Below, in pieces: positions 18,251-27,496 of a stretch of 64,000 nucleotides of DNA. Both the position numbers and the translations under genes were made by a program. This DNA is from Domibacillus sp. PGB-M46 (GTDB taxonomy: Bacteria; Bacillota; Bacilli; Bacillales; Domibacillaceae). Location: the NCBI RefSeq assembly GCF_022668875.1, contig NZ_JAKGCR010000009.1:1-64000 (forward strand), read 5' to 3'. Within the stretch, counting starts at the first letter, position 1, and each line of letters starts with the position of its first letter. The notes beneath the pieces are model-generated. The model had not been told where the DNA came from, made no database searches, and saw nothing but the letters and a program-made list of their open reading frames with translations.

Positions 18251-19432
18251 ATGTCAAAACATATTGTGATTTTAGGTGCAGGTTATGGCGGCGTGCTTTC
18301 TGCCCTGACTGTTCGTAAATATTTAAGCAAAAATGAAGCACAAGTAACAGTAGTGAACCAGTTCCCTACTCATCAAATCATTACGGAGCTGCACCGTCTA
18401 GCCGGAGGAACACTGAAAGAGCAAGCTATTGCGATTCCATTGAAAAAGCTTTTCAAAGGAAAAGATATTGAACTTAAAATTGCGAAAGTAGAATCTTTCT
18501 CAGTAGATAATAAAGAAGTTAAATTAGCAGACGGCTCTTCTCTATCGTATGATGCGCTTGTAGTGAGCCTTGGAAGCCAGACCGGTTTCTTCGGCATTCC
18601 AGGTCTTGAAGAAAACAGCATGGTATTAAAATCTGTAGAAGATGCGAACAAAATTTTCAACCATATCGAAGAGCGTATTCGTGCATATGCCGAAACGAAA
18701 AGCGAAGCAGATGCTACAATCGTTATTGGCGGCGGCGGCTTAACAGGCGTCGAGCTTGTTGGGGAAATTGTTGACAACTTCCCGAAAATCGCCAAACAAT
18801 ATGGTGTTGATTTCAACGACTTGAAAATCAAGCTTGTAGAAGCGGGCCCGAAGATTCTTCCAGTACTGCCGGACGCTCTGATTGACCGTGCAACGGAAAG
18901 CCTTCAAAAGCGCGGTGTTGAATTCTTGACAGGTCTTCCTGTTACAAAAGTAGAAGGAAATAAAATTGAGCTAAAAGACGGCTCAAGCATTACAGCGAAT
19001 ACGTTCGTTTGGACTGGCGGCGTTGCAGCACTTCCAATCGTGGGTGAATCTGGCCTTGAAGTGGACCGCGGCAAAGCAACGGTTAATGAATTCCTTCAAT
19101 CTAAATCACATGCAGACGTATTTGTAGCAGGCGACAGCGCGGTAGCTTTCCCTGCTGACGGTGGACGCCCTTATGCGCCGACTGCACAAAACGCTTGGCA
19201 AATGGGTGAACTTGTTGGCTACAACTTGTTCGCTTACCTGACAGACAAGAAAATGGATACATTCGAGCCAGTGAATTCTGGTACGCTTGCCAGCCTTGGC
19301 CGTAAAGATGCTGTTGCCACAATTGGTGCGAACAACACAGCACTTAAAGGATTGCCGGCAACGCTTATGAAAGAAGCAAGTAATGTCCGTTACTTGTCAC
19401 ACATTAAAGCGTTGTACAGCCTGGTTCATTAA
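18251..19432 (+). CDS. ndh: type II NADH dehydrogenase
   Basis: Oxidises NADH and reduces menaquinone at the inner face of the membrane without pumping protons. 393 residues with the FAD-binding GxGxxG (ILGAGYGGV, residues 6-14), a second dinucleotide fold for NADH (VIGGGGLTGVELVGE, about 158-172) and FVAGDSAV near 295. The C-terminal tail (ALYSLVH) fits the short amphipathic membrane anchor. Expression should be repressed by Rex when NADH is low, through the operator at 17702. A terminator follows 24 bp later. Confidence 0.97.
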   Translation: MSKHIVILGAGYGGVLSALTVRKYLSKNEAQVTVVNQFPTHQIITELHRLAGGTLKEQAIAIPLKKLFKGKDIELKIAKVESFSVDNKEVKLADGSSLSYDALVVSLGSQTGFFGIPGLEENSMVLKSVEDANKIFNHIEERIRAYAETKSEADATIVIGGGGLTGVELVGEIVDNFPKIAKQYGVDFNDLKIKLVEAGPKILPVLPDALIDRATESLQKRGVEFLTGLPVTKVEGNKIELKDGSSITANTFVWTGGVAALPIVGESGLEVDRGKATVNEFLQSKSHADVFVAGDSAVAFPADGGRPYAPTAQNAWQMGELVGYNLFAYLTDKKMDTFEPVNSGTLASLGRKDAVATIGANNTALKGLPATLMKEASNVRYLSHIKALYSLVH

Positions 19433-19455
19433 TGAGCCGTTTCATACAAATAACA

Positions 19456-19487
19456 AAAAGCCCGGAAGAATCTTTCTTCCGGGCTTT
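19456..19487 (+). terminator. ndh terminator
   Basis: Stem AAAAGCCCGGAAGAA / TTCTTCCGGGCTTTT with a 3-nt loop. Nearly the same stem recurs after mtlD at 24122. Confidence 0.9.
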
Positions 19488-19731
19488 TAAGCTTTGGACA
19501 GAGCAGTTCCCAAACCTTCATCTGAATGCAGCTTTTCATAAGTGTTCAATGGTATAGCGTATATTCTTTTTTGGTTGCACATATTTTTTCTAATATGCTT
19601 TTTCAACATCTTCTCAAAGCTGTATTCTATGTTTCTTAGCTGCTTTTATACGCTTGCATAAACTGAATAGGAGGTTACACGTTAAAGTTGCTCAAACTAT
19701 TCGTACTCATAATACGGTCTCTTATTTGAGA

Positions 19732-20589
19732 CTAGAGTTTCTCAATTGTGAAATTTGCATTTTCTGTGTCTACATCCGTGATCATCCAGCTCGTTCCTCC
19801 CGCTTCGTCGTCTTCAAGCAGTGTGTAAATAACATTCATGCTGCCAGAGATCCGATAAGAGCCGTTTTGCTCATACATATCAGAAGCGTTTTCTACATCA
19901 AAGTCAAACGATAATTCAATTGGCATGATACGTTCTAAAGAAAAGCTGCCTTCTCCCGCTATACCCGAACTAAACGAATGAACTTTCTTTACAGGAGCAA
20001 TGCTTGTTCTTTCCGAATTCGTCCTGTCAAATGAAACATATTGCGCTAAATGGCCGAATGGCCCGCTGCCTTTAACCATTACACTTCCTGTATACTGAGT
20101 TTGAAGATCGTGTAAAATGCCTTCTTCTGATTTTTCTAAGGGGGGAACAGGATCAATAAAGTTCGGTACTTCTGTTTCCTCATAAGAAAAAGCGCTTTTA
20201 GGTACTGGTGGCATGATCATCCAGGGCGCATATTTTTCAAATCGCTCATAATCGATCCTTAACTCTCCTTTATATACACGATGAATATGGTTTTTTCGCT
20301 TTTGCTTATTTCGTTCTCCAGCTTCTTCACCTAGTTCTTCAAGCCAAATGTCTGCTAATACACGGCTGCTGTTACTCTTCGTTTTGATTTCTTTTATTGA
20401 AAGATAGGCAAGGTTATCCTCTGTTATTTCTATAAAATCATCATTAATATAGATGCTTTCACCGATTAAGTCCTTTTTTAGTTGATCTATTGTTAAAGGC
20501 AATTTGTCATTATATGCACTTAATATACATAAAGACAAGATGAATACTGATAACAAAGCGAAGCTAGTACGATAAAAATTAATCTTCAT
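19732..20589 (-). CDS. exported or membrane-anchored hypothetical protein
   Basis: 285 residues with an N-terminal hydrophobic segment (residues 8-26, SFALLSVFILSLCILSAY) that acts as signal or anchor; no lipobox. The rest is soluble and faces outward. It has a charged stretch (GERNKQKRKNHIHRVYKG) and a C-terminal beta-rich part ending in TSWMITDVDTENANFTIEKL. No family recognised. The ribosome site is weak. It may be cotranscribed with the small ORF upstream. Confidence 0.7.
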   Translation of the reverse strand: MKINFYRTSFALLSVFILSLCILSAYNDKLPLTIDQLKKDLIGESIYINDDFIEITEDNLAYLSIKEIKTKSNSSRVLADIWLEELGEEAGERNKQKRKNHIHRVYKGELRIDYERFEKYAPWMIMPPVPKSAFSYEETEVPNFIDPVPPLEKSEEGILHDLQTQYTGSVMVKGSGPFGHLAQYVSFDRTNSERTSIAPVKKVHSFSSGIAGEGSFSLERIMPIELSFDFDVENASDMYEQNGSYRISGSMNVIYTLLEDDEAGGTSWMITDVDTENANFTIEKL

Positions 20590-20639
20590 TCATTGCCAGG
20601 CGGTCTACTTTTCTGCCGCCGCTCCTTTCATCCTTATTG

Positions 20640-20801
20640 CTATCCTTTATTTCTTAAAGTGTCTATCTTCATTGCTAAAAATGTTACAATGCACCATAGC
20701 CAAAAAGCTTGTCCGGTGAAAATAGATATTTGAACTCGGTAACACACCAGGGGTAAACATGACCATGTGGAGAATGACTTCCCTTTTGTGTAAACGGTCA
20801 T
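20640..20801 (-). CDS. small hydrophobic protein, possible
   Basis: A 53-residue frame from ATG 20801 ends in IFTGQAFWLWCIVTFLAMKI and DTLRNKG, which looks like one or two membrane helices with a positive cytoplasmic end. AAAGGC before the ATG is a weak ribosome site. The other open frame over the same DNA (20647-20853) is less protein-like. Confidence 0.4.
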   Translation of the reverse strand: MTVYTKGKSFSTWSCLPLVCYRVQISIFTGQAFWLWCIVTFLAMKIDTLRNKG

Positions 20802-20883
20802 TAAAGCCTTTTTTATTCTCCATCACTACATTCATTTTACAGATGACTCTCATACTAATATGTAAATGTAAGGATACAACGTT

Positions 20884-21378
20884 TTAAAATAAAGGATAGC
20901 TGACTACTCCAATTAAAACCGAAGCTATAATCACGCCTAAACTAATGGACACAAACGCCCTCCTAGTTGGAACTGCAAATAACAATGATATTAAACAGGC
21001 GCTGTAAGCCCCCGTTGTAGGCAGTGGTACAGCGGTAAATAAGACCAGCCCTAACGCTCCATATTTTCTTACTTTATCTCCCTTCTTTTCCGTCCTTTTG
21101 GACAGCCAGTTATAAAAGTATTGATATACATTTATTCTCATCATCCAGTGACTCATTGGCCTAAACAGCAATAAAATCGGGAGAACAGGAAGCAGGTTTC
21201 CGATAACACTATAAAAAAGTGAAGAATTAAATGATAATCCTAGAAGACTCCCTATCGGCAAGCCTCCCTTCACCTCTATAACTGGTATAGCCGAAATCAT
21301 CATGACCATTATTTCTGGCGGGAGGGAACTAAGCATTTCAATAAAAAAATTTTGTATAGTCATCTTAAGGTTGTCCAA
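20884..21378 (-). CDS. small multidrug export-type membrane protein
   Basis: Family of the putative small multi-drug exporters (Sm_multidrug_ex). 164 residues from TTG 21378, which has AAAGGAG 8 nt before it; a longer in-frame start at 21426 lacks one. Family hallmarks are the blocks SAIPVIEVKGGLPIG near the N-terminus and LFTAVPLPTTGAYSACL in the second half. About five membrane segments. Actual substrate unknown; the family name is historical. Confidence 0.85.
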   Translation of the reverse strand: MDNLKMTIQNFFIEMLSSLPPEIMVMMISAIPVIEVKGGLPIGSLLGLSFNSSLFYSVIGNLLPVLPILLLFRPMSHWMMRINVYQYFYNWLSKRTEKKGDKVRKYGALGLVLFTAVPLPTTGAYSACLISLLFAVPTRRAFVSISLGVIIASVLIGVVSYPLF

Positions 21379-21551
21379 TATCCATTCTCCTTTAATTATC
21401 TTCAGTAAAATCTCTAAACGACCCACGCCTACTTAATGTTTTCTTAACTCCCTCTATCAAATTTCCTCACATTACACTTAGAAATTCTGTTTTCTGTCTG
21501 GTCATCGTTATTTTTCATATTTGTTAAAAGTCGTTTACTTTAAATGTTTCA

Positions 21552-22136
21552 TTACTCTTTCTTTTCGCCTTGAGAACGCTCAGCCACAAAGGGGATTCGA
21601 TTGAACATAAAAATCAAAGTCTTAGGTATAGAGCTCAAATATTTACGAATCTTAAAAATAAATAAGCTTGCTGTCAAAGCTATCATTATGCTCCCCAAAA
21701 CATCATATGGATAATGATGCCCGACATAAATGCGGGATATCCCAGTAAATACCGCTAATATGATCATTGCGGAGCCAATCTTACGGTGACATAAATAAAC
21801 AAATAGCGATAATGCAAAAGCGCCTGTTGTATGATCACTTGGGAAAGAAGCATCAGCAGCATGATAGAAGAGTAACTGAACATCATCATGTGTGACAAAA
21901 GGGCGGGGTTCGAAATAAATGTGGCTGATGATAAAGTTTGTAACCAACCCTGCGATTCCAGTCATTGTTGCAAAAACGACTGTGTGCTTATAGTTTTCTT
22001 TCCTATAAAACCACATAATTATTAATATTAATGCATATATATGCAAAGATACTTGTGATATAACCACCATCAATCCGTCTAATACAGGAAAGCGTCCGGC
22101 GAACTGATTTATTAATTGAAATAGATTGTAATTCAT
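21552..22136 (-). CDS. bcrC: undecaprenyl-diphosphatase, PAP2/BcrC type
   Basis: Removes a phosphate from undecaprenyl diphosphate at the outer face of the membrane, recycling the carrier for wall synthesis and giving bacitracin tolerance. 194 residues, the length of B. subtilis BcrC. The three PAP2 motifs are present: FEPRP (about 75), SFPSDHT (about 97-103, catalytic His) and SRIYVGHHYPYDVLGS (about 133-148). Five or six membrane helices. It lies next to an LCP ligase, also an undecaprenyl-linked enzyme. Confidence 0.88.
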   Translation of the reverse strand: MNYNLFQLINQFAGRFPVLDGLMVVISQVSLHIYALILIIMWFYRKENYKHTVVFATMTGIAGLVTNFIISHIYFEPRPFVTHDDVQLLFYHAADASFPSDHTTGAFALSLFVYLCHRKIGSAMIILAVFTGISRIYVGHHYPYDVLGSIMIALTASLFIFKIRKYLSSIPKTLIFMFNRIPFVAERSQGEKKE

Positions 22137-22290
22137 AAAATCTCCTTATACATTTAAGTGCTCATTTAAAGTCTTATTCCGAAAGCATGCCTCAAAGAGT
22201 GATGTTTACAACATTAATTTGACTAAACTGGTTCTGGCTCTGTCAAAAGTTTAGTTTTCTCTCCGATCATATAACCCTATTCGCTTTTAA

Positions 22291-23232
22291 TTAGCTATGG
22301 TTTAACGATAAAAAATCTTGTAAACTCTGCTTATTTTGACTTAAATCAATTTTAAGTACCTCCCCGACACTTACGCTTTCATTCTCATATGAACCTTGAA
22401 GAGGTATCCGAATGCTCTCCATTTCCTTTGATTTCCCTGCAACCAACCCTTTGCCGATTGATAACAGGGCACGTGTGTCTACGTTTGTATCAATATACGG
22501 ATCCGCTGCTCCAAGCAACTTTGGGATATTCGCTAAGTTATGTATGCTCACTGCCTGTTCTTTTAGCTTAAACATCACTTCCTGCTGCCTTTCCACCCTT
22601 CCAAAGTCACTTAAACGATCATGGCGAAAGCGCACATAGGCCAATAAATCATCGCCATACAGCACTTGCTTGCCGGGCTGAAGTGTTGTTCCAATTCCAT
22701 AAGACATTTTATATGGTATATCTACTTCGACTCCATTAGGCGCCATTATATCTGCTAGTTTTGAAAACCCTTTGAAATCAATAACAGCATAGTAATGAAC
22801 ATCTACCTCAAAATTTTTTGCGATTGTTTTTCTGATTAATTCCGGACCTCCAAACGCGTAAGCAGCATTTATTTTCTGCATCCCATGGCCGGGAATATCT
22901 ACATATGTGTCTCTCATAATGGAAGCAATCTTCATATTATGAGTATTTTGGTTATAGTGGGCGATCATTAAAGTATCAGCGCGTGAATGCTCTTCACCCC
23001 TCGAATCACTTCCAATCAGTAAAATATTCATCTCACCAAATTGCGGTTCGCTGCCCTCGAACTCATCAAATGTTTTTTGATCTTCTTTGTAGCTGCCATC
23101 CTCTGCCTCAGATAACCCTTTCTGGTATTGGTAAATACAATAATCCATGACAAGCGCCAATAACAAAAAAATAAGCAGTAAAAGGTTTCTGATCCGTTTT
23201 CTTTTTCTAATAGCTATTTCTCTTTTCTCCAT
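22291..23232 (-). CDS. LytR-CpsA-Psr (LCP) family wall-polymer ligase
   Basis: LCP enzymes transfer teichoic acids or other polymers from the lipid carrier to peptidoglycan, outside the membrane. 313 residues: positive N-terminus (RKRKRIR), one membrane segment (17-35), then the LCP catalytic domain (about 65-215) with ILLIGSDSRG, RADTLMIAHYN, IASIMRDTYVDIPGHG, KINAAYAFGG and YVRFRHDRLSDFGRVERQQE. The conserved arginines and aspartates are kept. It resembles B. subtilis TagU/TagT; which polymer it carries cannot be told. Confidence 0.93.
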   Translation of the reverse strand: MEKREIAIRKRKRIRNLLLLIFLLLALVMDYCIYQYQKGLSEAEDGSYKEDQKTFDEFEGSEPQFGEMNILLIGSDSRGEEHSRADTLMIAHYNQNTHNMKIASIMRDTYVDIPGHGMQKINAAYAFGGPELIRKTIAKNFEVDVHYYAVIDFKGFSKLADIMAPNGVEVDIPYKMSYGIGTTLQPGKQVLYGDDLLAYVRFRHDRLSDFGRVERQQEVMFKLKEQAVSIHNLANIPKLLGAADPYIDTNVDTRALLSIGKGLVAGKSKEMESIRIPLQGSYENESVSVGEVLKIDLSQNKQSLQDFLSLNHS

Positions 23233-23264
23233 TTCTTAAATCACCTATATTTATTTTCTTTGGT

Positions 23265-23918
23265 TTAGCTCCCTGTCTTTGCTGATAAGAGGCTTAACGC
23301 AAGTTTTACTGAGATGGCATCATCTAAATATCCAATTGGAAAAATATAATCAGGGATTACATCCAAAGAGACAATAAAATACATTAGTACACTGCCCATA
23401 ACAGCAAGGTCTGCAGGTGTCCCTTTTTTCAGTCTATAATGTTTAAACATTTGCTCTAACTCTCCGATAAAGGGGCCGCCACTGCCGACTTTCTTTATTT
23501 TTTCTTTAAAGCTCTTAAGAATAGTATTTCTGGCTTCTTCACTCTGCAGCTCCTGTTCATATTGTTTTAATTGCTGTTCTACACTTTCAATCGTAAATGT
23601 CCCATCATAGAGATTAGAGGTGGCAAGGATGCTTTGAATACTGTCGAGAGAAGCGTGAATGTCTGACTGGTGGTCTTTTTTTGCTTTATTAATGGTATAA
23701 CCAGCAGCGGTAAATAAGTCAGCACTTGGAATACCTAGACAATCAGATAATGTTTGTAAGTGTTCGGGTGTTGCTCTCCTTTTACCGCTAATGATGCGTG
23801 AAATGGTTGCAGTATCTATGCCGGTAATCTCACTGAGTTTTCTCATCGATAAAGAATGTTCTTTTAATAGCTGTTTTAATAGCACACCAAGTTCATTCGT
23901 TTTTAACTCATTTCCCAC
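23265..23918 (-). CDS. XRE regulator fused to DUF1232
   Basis: 217 residues: an XRE helix-turn-helix (about 15-65, SMRKLSEITGIDTATISRII), a helical linker, and a C-terminal DUF1232 (YkvA-like) region with VLMYFIVSLDVIPDYIFPIG and YLDDAISVKLAL. DUF1232 is a short membrane-associated hairpin. This suggests a regulator that may sit at the membrane. Its promoter has a palindrome over the -35 box, fitting self-repression. It heads a minus-strand run with the LCP and BcrC genes, 32 bp before the LCP gene. Confidence 0.88.
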   Translation of the reverse strand: MGNELKTNELGVLLKQLLKEHSLSMRKLSEITGIDTATISRIISGKRRATPEHLQTLSDCLGIPSADLFTAAGYTINKAKKDHQSDIHASLDSIQSILATSNLYDGTFTIESVEQQLKQYEQELQSEEARNTILKSFKEKIKKVGSGGPFIGELEQMFKHYRLKKGTPADLAVMGSVLMYFIVSLDVIPDYIFPIGYLDDAISVKLALSLLSAKTGS

Positions 23919-23976
23919 TTTAAGCTCCCCCTTCAGACTTTAAAATACTCGGTCTTTTAAAATAAAACACTACTGG

Positions 23977-24006
23977 ACTATATTAAAGTGTTGACATTTT
24001 GTCAAC
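23977..24006 (-). promoter_or_regulatory. promoter with palindromic operator upstream of the XRE-DUF1232 gene
   Basis: On the minus strand: TTGACA (24005-24000), 17-bp spacer, TATAGT (23982-23977). The -35 box lies in the perfect palindrome GTTGACATTTTGTCAAC (23990-24006). A bound repressor would cover the -35. Confidence 0.75.
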
Positions 24007-24121
24007 AAAAAAGCACTTCTCATTTTCCAAAAACAGCTGTTTTTTCAAGTGTTTGTTTCAGTTAAGAAGCCCTTTCTTTTAACACAATAAAATCATTAGA
24101 AAAAAGATCTATTTATAATTT

Positions 24122-24153
24122 AAAAGCCCGGAAGAGTATTCTTCCGGGCTTTT
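24122..24153. terminator. mtlD terminator, probably bidirectional
   Basis: Stem AAAAGCCCGGAAGA / TCTTCCGGGCTTTT around a short GTAT loop; A and T runs on both sides. Confidence 0.88.
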
Positions 24154-24179
24154 AAACGTTGCTTTTAAAAAACGGTTAT

Positions 24180-25322
24180 TTATTTTTGAAGCAGTTCATA
24201 CTGACGCAGCACTTCCTGGGTAATCTCACTGTTTTCATCCAGTCCGCTTACCTCTTTAAGTACTGAAGCTACCCCGTTCTCTTGAATCATTTCCTGCAGT
24301 TTTACTGCTTCTTCGTCTTCCTTATAGTCAAACAGCAGAGCTGCTGCAATGGCTTTCGCTAAGTTTGTATAGGAAAGACCTGCTTTTTGAGCTTCAACAG
24401 CCGGGCGGACAAGGCGATCATCTGGACCAAGCTTGCGAATTGGAGAACGCCCTACTCTTGTTACACCATCATTTAAATAAGCATTTTTAAAACGGTCAAT
24501 GATCTTCTGGATATATTGCTGGTGCTCTTCTTCATTTAAGCCGTATTGCTTGATTAAGTAAGCGCCGGTTTCATTCAACGTCGCCTGTACCTGCTTTTCA
24601 ATGGCTTCATCTGCGAGTGTTTGATCGATCGTTGATTTGTTTTCAAGGTAACCAAGATATGCAATTACTGCGTGTCCTGTATTTACAGTAAACAGCTTTC
24701 TTTCAATAAAAGGCGCAAGGTCTGCCACGATCTTCATGCCTTCGATTGCAGGAATATCATCTGTTGTTTCCACTACCCACTCATGATATGGTTCTACAAG
24801 AACGTCCAGTGACCCTTGGTTGTTTTGAATCGGTACAATACGGTCAACAGCAGAATTGAAGAAGAACACTCTGCCTTCTAAACGGCTTTTTGTATCTTCG
24901 TCCATATTTTCCAGTATATAGCCTTTTAATAAGTCCGTTGCAGAAATTTGGTTTTCGCAGGCGATAACATACAGCTTTTCATCGCTTGTCTTCACTCTTT
25001 CTGTAAGTGCCTTTGCAATTAACGGCGCAATACGAGGAAGAATCGTCGGTCCAATCGCCGTTGTTAAAAAGGCAGCATGCTGGATGGCAGCCATGACTTC
25101 CTCTTCCTGCTTCATGTTATTTAAGCCGGATACGTTCGTAATGATCATTTCATCCTGCTGGTCTGTTGCCAGCTTTACCCTATATTGTTGATCTTTGTTC
25201 AGCTGATCAATTGTTTGATCGGCAATATCAACAAACGTCACATGGTAGCCGGAATCGGAGAAAAGTGCTCCGATAAATCCACGCCCAATATTCCCTGCGC
25301 CAAAATGTACAGCTGTTTTCAT
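24180..25322 (-). CDS. mtlD: mannitol-1-phosphate 5-dehydrogenase
   Basis: Oxidises mannitol 1-phosphate to fructose 6-phosphate with NAD+. 380 residues from ATG 25322 (MKTAVHFGAGNIGRGFIGAL, a Rossmann GxGxxG). The ORF could begin 9 nt earlier, but AAAGGA fits the second ATG. Family blocks include ACENQISATDLLKGYI and the catalytic-site KLFTVNTGHAVIAYLGYL. It starts 5 nt after mtlR ends, and its ribosome site lies inside mtlR, so translation is coupled. Last gene of mtlA-mtlR-mtlD. Confidence 0.96.
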   Translation of the reverse strand: MKTAVHFGAGNIGRGFIGALFSDSGYHVTFVDIADQTIDQLNKDQQYRVKLATDQQDEMIITNVSGLNNMKQEEEVMAAIQHAAFLTTAIGPTILPRIAPLIAKALTERVKTSDEKLYVIACENQISATDLLKGYILENMDEDTKSRLEGRVFFFNSAVDRIVPIQNNQGSLDVLVEPYHEWVVETTDDIPAIEGMKIVADLAPFIERKLFTVNTGHAVIAYLGYLENKSTIDQTLADEAIEKQVQATLNETGAYLIKQYGLNEEEHQQYIQKIIDRFKNAYLNDGVTRVGRSPIRKLGPDDRLVRPAVEAQKAGLSYTNLAKAIAAALLFDYKEDEEAVKLQEMIQENGVASVLKEVSGLDENSEITQEVLRQYELLQK

Positions 25323-25327
25323 ATTTA

Positions 25328-27415
25328 TCATTCCTTTATCAAATTAGTGTGAAGATAATCTAAAAAAATCGATTCCATCTTTGTACGGATCATTTCTTCA
25401 TTCGAAGAGGAAAAAATCATAATTGCCTCGTTGCTTTCAATCAAGCTGGTACTCAGTAAACTGATGATTTCCTGCTCTTTTGCACTTAATTGTTCCGGGG
25501 CCAGCATCAGCAGCAAACTTTTCATATACATCTCATTTCCATCCATTCCTTTGATTAAACAAGGATGATGTAAATGCGCAATTTGAAAAATAAGTCCGTG
25601 TATATGTTCGTTCCTGCAGTGAAAGAGGCCCATTCCTGTGTTAGGAATACCAAGACCGCCTTTTCTTTCACGATCCTTTAACGCCTGGAATACAACCGGT
25701 GCATTAGATAAGAGCTTATCCTGCTCTGCTTTTTCTAACATTTCTTTAATTGTTTGGTCATAGTCCTGTGCCTGAGCGATAGGGTATACACGGAAATGTC
25801 CAATCAGTGCTTCAATACTTTGCTGCGTATCTTTAAGTTCCTTAAGCAATTCTGTTAAAGGCTGTTCTTCTTTTACAGGTGAAGCGGCCTCTTTCGGCAG
25901 TGATTTTTTATATTTTTTATTTTTGGTTAATTTTTCAACATTTTTCTGCAAAAAGCTCTTAATTGCCGTGATGTCTTCCGTGCTCAACAGCGGATTCACC
26001 AATATATATTCCGTATTTATAAGCGGCAGGCGGACGGTGGAAATAATAACATCAAATGTATGTACGTTCTGCTGCCCGATTTCTTTCAGTGATTTGATTT
26101 CCACTGAATCAATCTCGATAATTTCTTTTTTGATTCGGCTTGCCAGCATTCTCGATGCACCAATCCCTGTTGGGCAAACGACGAGCGCTTTTAGGGCAAT
26201 GTTTTCTTCCTGCATGACCAGCGCCGAACCGAAGTGAAGGACAATAAATGCGATTTCATCATCAGGAAACGGTTCAATTTCCTTGAACTCTTTTTCTACA
26301 CTGTTTTTTACCGCCAAAAATAAAACCGGATATTTCCGTTTGATTTCCTCTGTTAATGGATTAAAAAGCCCCATTTGCTGTTTAAGCCGAAACAAAGCGG
26401 GTTCCATATGGGCAAGAAGGCCTTGAAACAAGGAAAAATCATGAGCTAAATCAACGTGGAGCTGAGCGGATACATCTTGAATCACACGCTTGATTATTTG
26501 GCCCAAAACCACACTGTCATAAGGAACAGCTGCCGCTTCCTGCAGCTTGGATCCCTTTAAAACAGTGGTTAAATACTCCACATCTTCTTTCGTAAATGAA
26601 ACAGAGAAGAATTCTTGAAGCTGTGCACATATCTCTACTACCTGGCTGTGTTCATCTGTTTCTTCACTCAAAAGCGGCTCCTCTTCCAGGTAAAAGCCCG
26701 CTTCTGTTCTTTGCATCGTAATGCCAATATGAACAATAAGCCCGATATAGTCACTGTCCGCCAGGCGGGAATACCGGTTATTCATCGTTTCATTCACCAG
26801 CCGGTCAATCGCACGAATATAATGCGGACGGAAATAATAGAGGACTTTTTCCTGCTCGTATTTTCCCTTTTCCAGTAAAAAGAGGCTTTCAATCATTTCT
26901 TCATTAAAATCCATGAGAAAACAATAGGCTAACGCTTTACGCTTGCTTTCTTCGCTTCCTTTCAGTTCCACCCCGACGCCTCGTTTCCGGCTCAGTTGGA
27001 TGTGAAACGGCTGGAGCCACTCGGTCAGTTCATCCAGGTAAACGGATAGTGTGGTGATACTGACACCTAAATCAGATGCCAGAGCTTGAATCTTAAAAGA
27101 TTCTGCTTCCTCAAGCAAGACTAGGAGCAGCAGCAGCTTTCTTTCCTTCGGTGTTTGATCCACTGGGTGGCTGCCTGTTAAGTGCTGAATGAGCCGAAAA
27201 ATCTGTTCATTCCTGCCTTCAATGATCAATCCTTCATTTGTATCTCTTTGCAGGTGGAGATCAAAGTGCTCTAGAATTTTTTCAACCGATTTTAAATCGC
27301 GCTGAATGGTTCTCACACTTACATTTAAAGAAGAGGCAATGGAAAAAGCGGTATGCTTCCCTGATGTTTTAATGATAAGCTCAATGATGGCTTTTTCCCT
27401 CGAAGTAATAAACAT
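25328..27415 (-). CDS. mtlR: mannitol operon activator MtlR (PRD regulator)
   Basis: Activates mannitol genes under control of PTS phosphorylation. 695 residues. Two N-terminal helix-turn-helix segments (FSIASSLNVSVRTIQRDLKS and an HTH near 105), two PRD domains (about 190-400), an EIIB-like domain with the cysteine in LVVCPTGIGASRML (about 405-500), and a C-terminal EIIA-like domain with histidine in GMGLFHCRNEH. In relatives, phosphorylation of PRD and EIIA/B residues by HPr and MtlA sets activity. It lies between mtlA and mtlD. Confidence 0.94.
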   Translation of the reverse strand: MFITSREKAIIELIIKTSGKHTAFSIASSLNVSVRTIQRDLKSVEKILEHFDLHLQRDTNEGLIIEGRNEQIFRLIQHLTGSHPVDQTPKERKLLLLLVLLEEAESFKIQALASDLGVSITTLSVYLDELTEWLQPFHIQLSRKRGVGVELKGSEESKRKALAYCFLMDFNEEMIESLFLLEKGKYEQEKVLYYFRPHYIRAIDRLVNETMNNRYSRLADSDYIGLIVHIGITMQRTEAGFYLEEEPLLSEETDEHSQVVEICAQLQEFFSVSFTKEDVEYLTTVLKGSKLQEAAAVPYDSVVLGQIIKRVIQDVSAQLHVDLAHDFSLFQGLLAHMEPALFRLKQQMGLFNPLTEEIKRKYPVLFLAVKNSVEKEFKEIEPFPDDEIAFIVLHFGSALVMQEENIALKALVVCPTGIGASRMLASRIKKEIIEIDSVEIKSLKEIGQQNVHTFDVIISTVRLPLINTEYILVNPLLSTEDITAIKSFLQKNVEKLTKNKKYKKSLPKEAASPVKEEQPLTELLKELKDTQQSIEALIGHFRVYPIAQAQDYDQTIKEMLEKAEQDKLLSNAPVVFQALKDRERKGGLGIPNTGMGLFHCRNEHIHGLIFQIAHLHHPCLIKGMDGNEMYMKSLLLMLAPEQLSAKEQEIISLLSTSLIESNEAIMIFSSSNEEMIRTKMESIFLDYLHTNLIKE

Positions 27416-27496
27416 GCTGCCACCCCCTTTGTCTTATTTCTTGAGAAAACAGGAAGTAGAAAAGCGCACGAAGCACTTTTCTACTGAATAAAAAGC

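Noticed and set aside
19456-24153. Similar stems after ndh and mtlD as a mobile repeat
   Set aside because: Both are ordinary terminators; AGCCCGGAAG-type stems are common in Bacillus and the flanks are unrelated.
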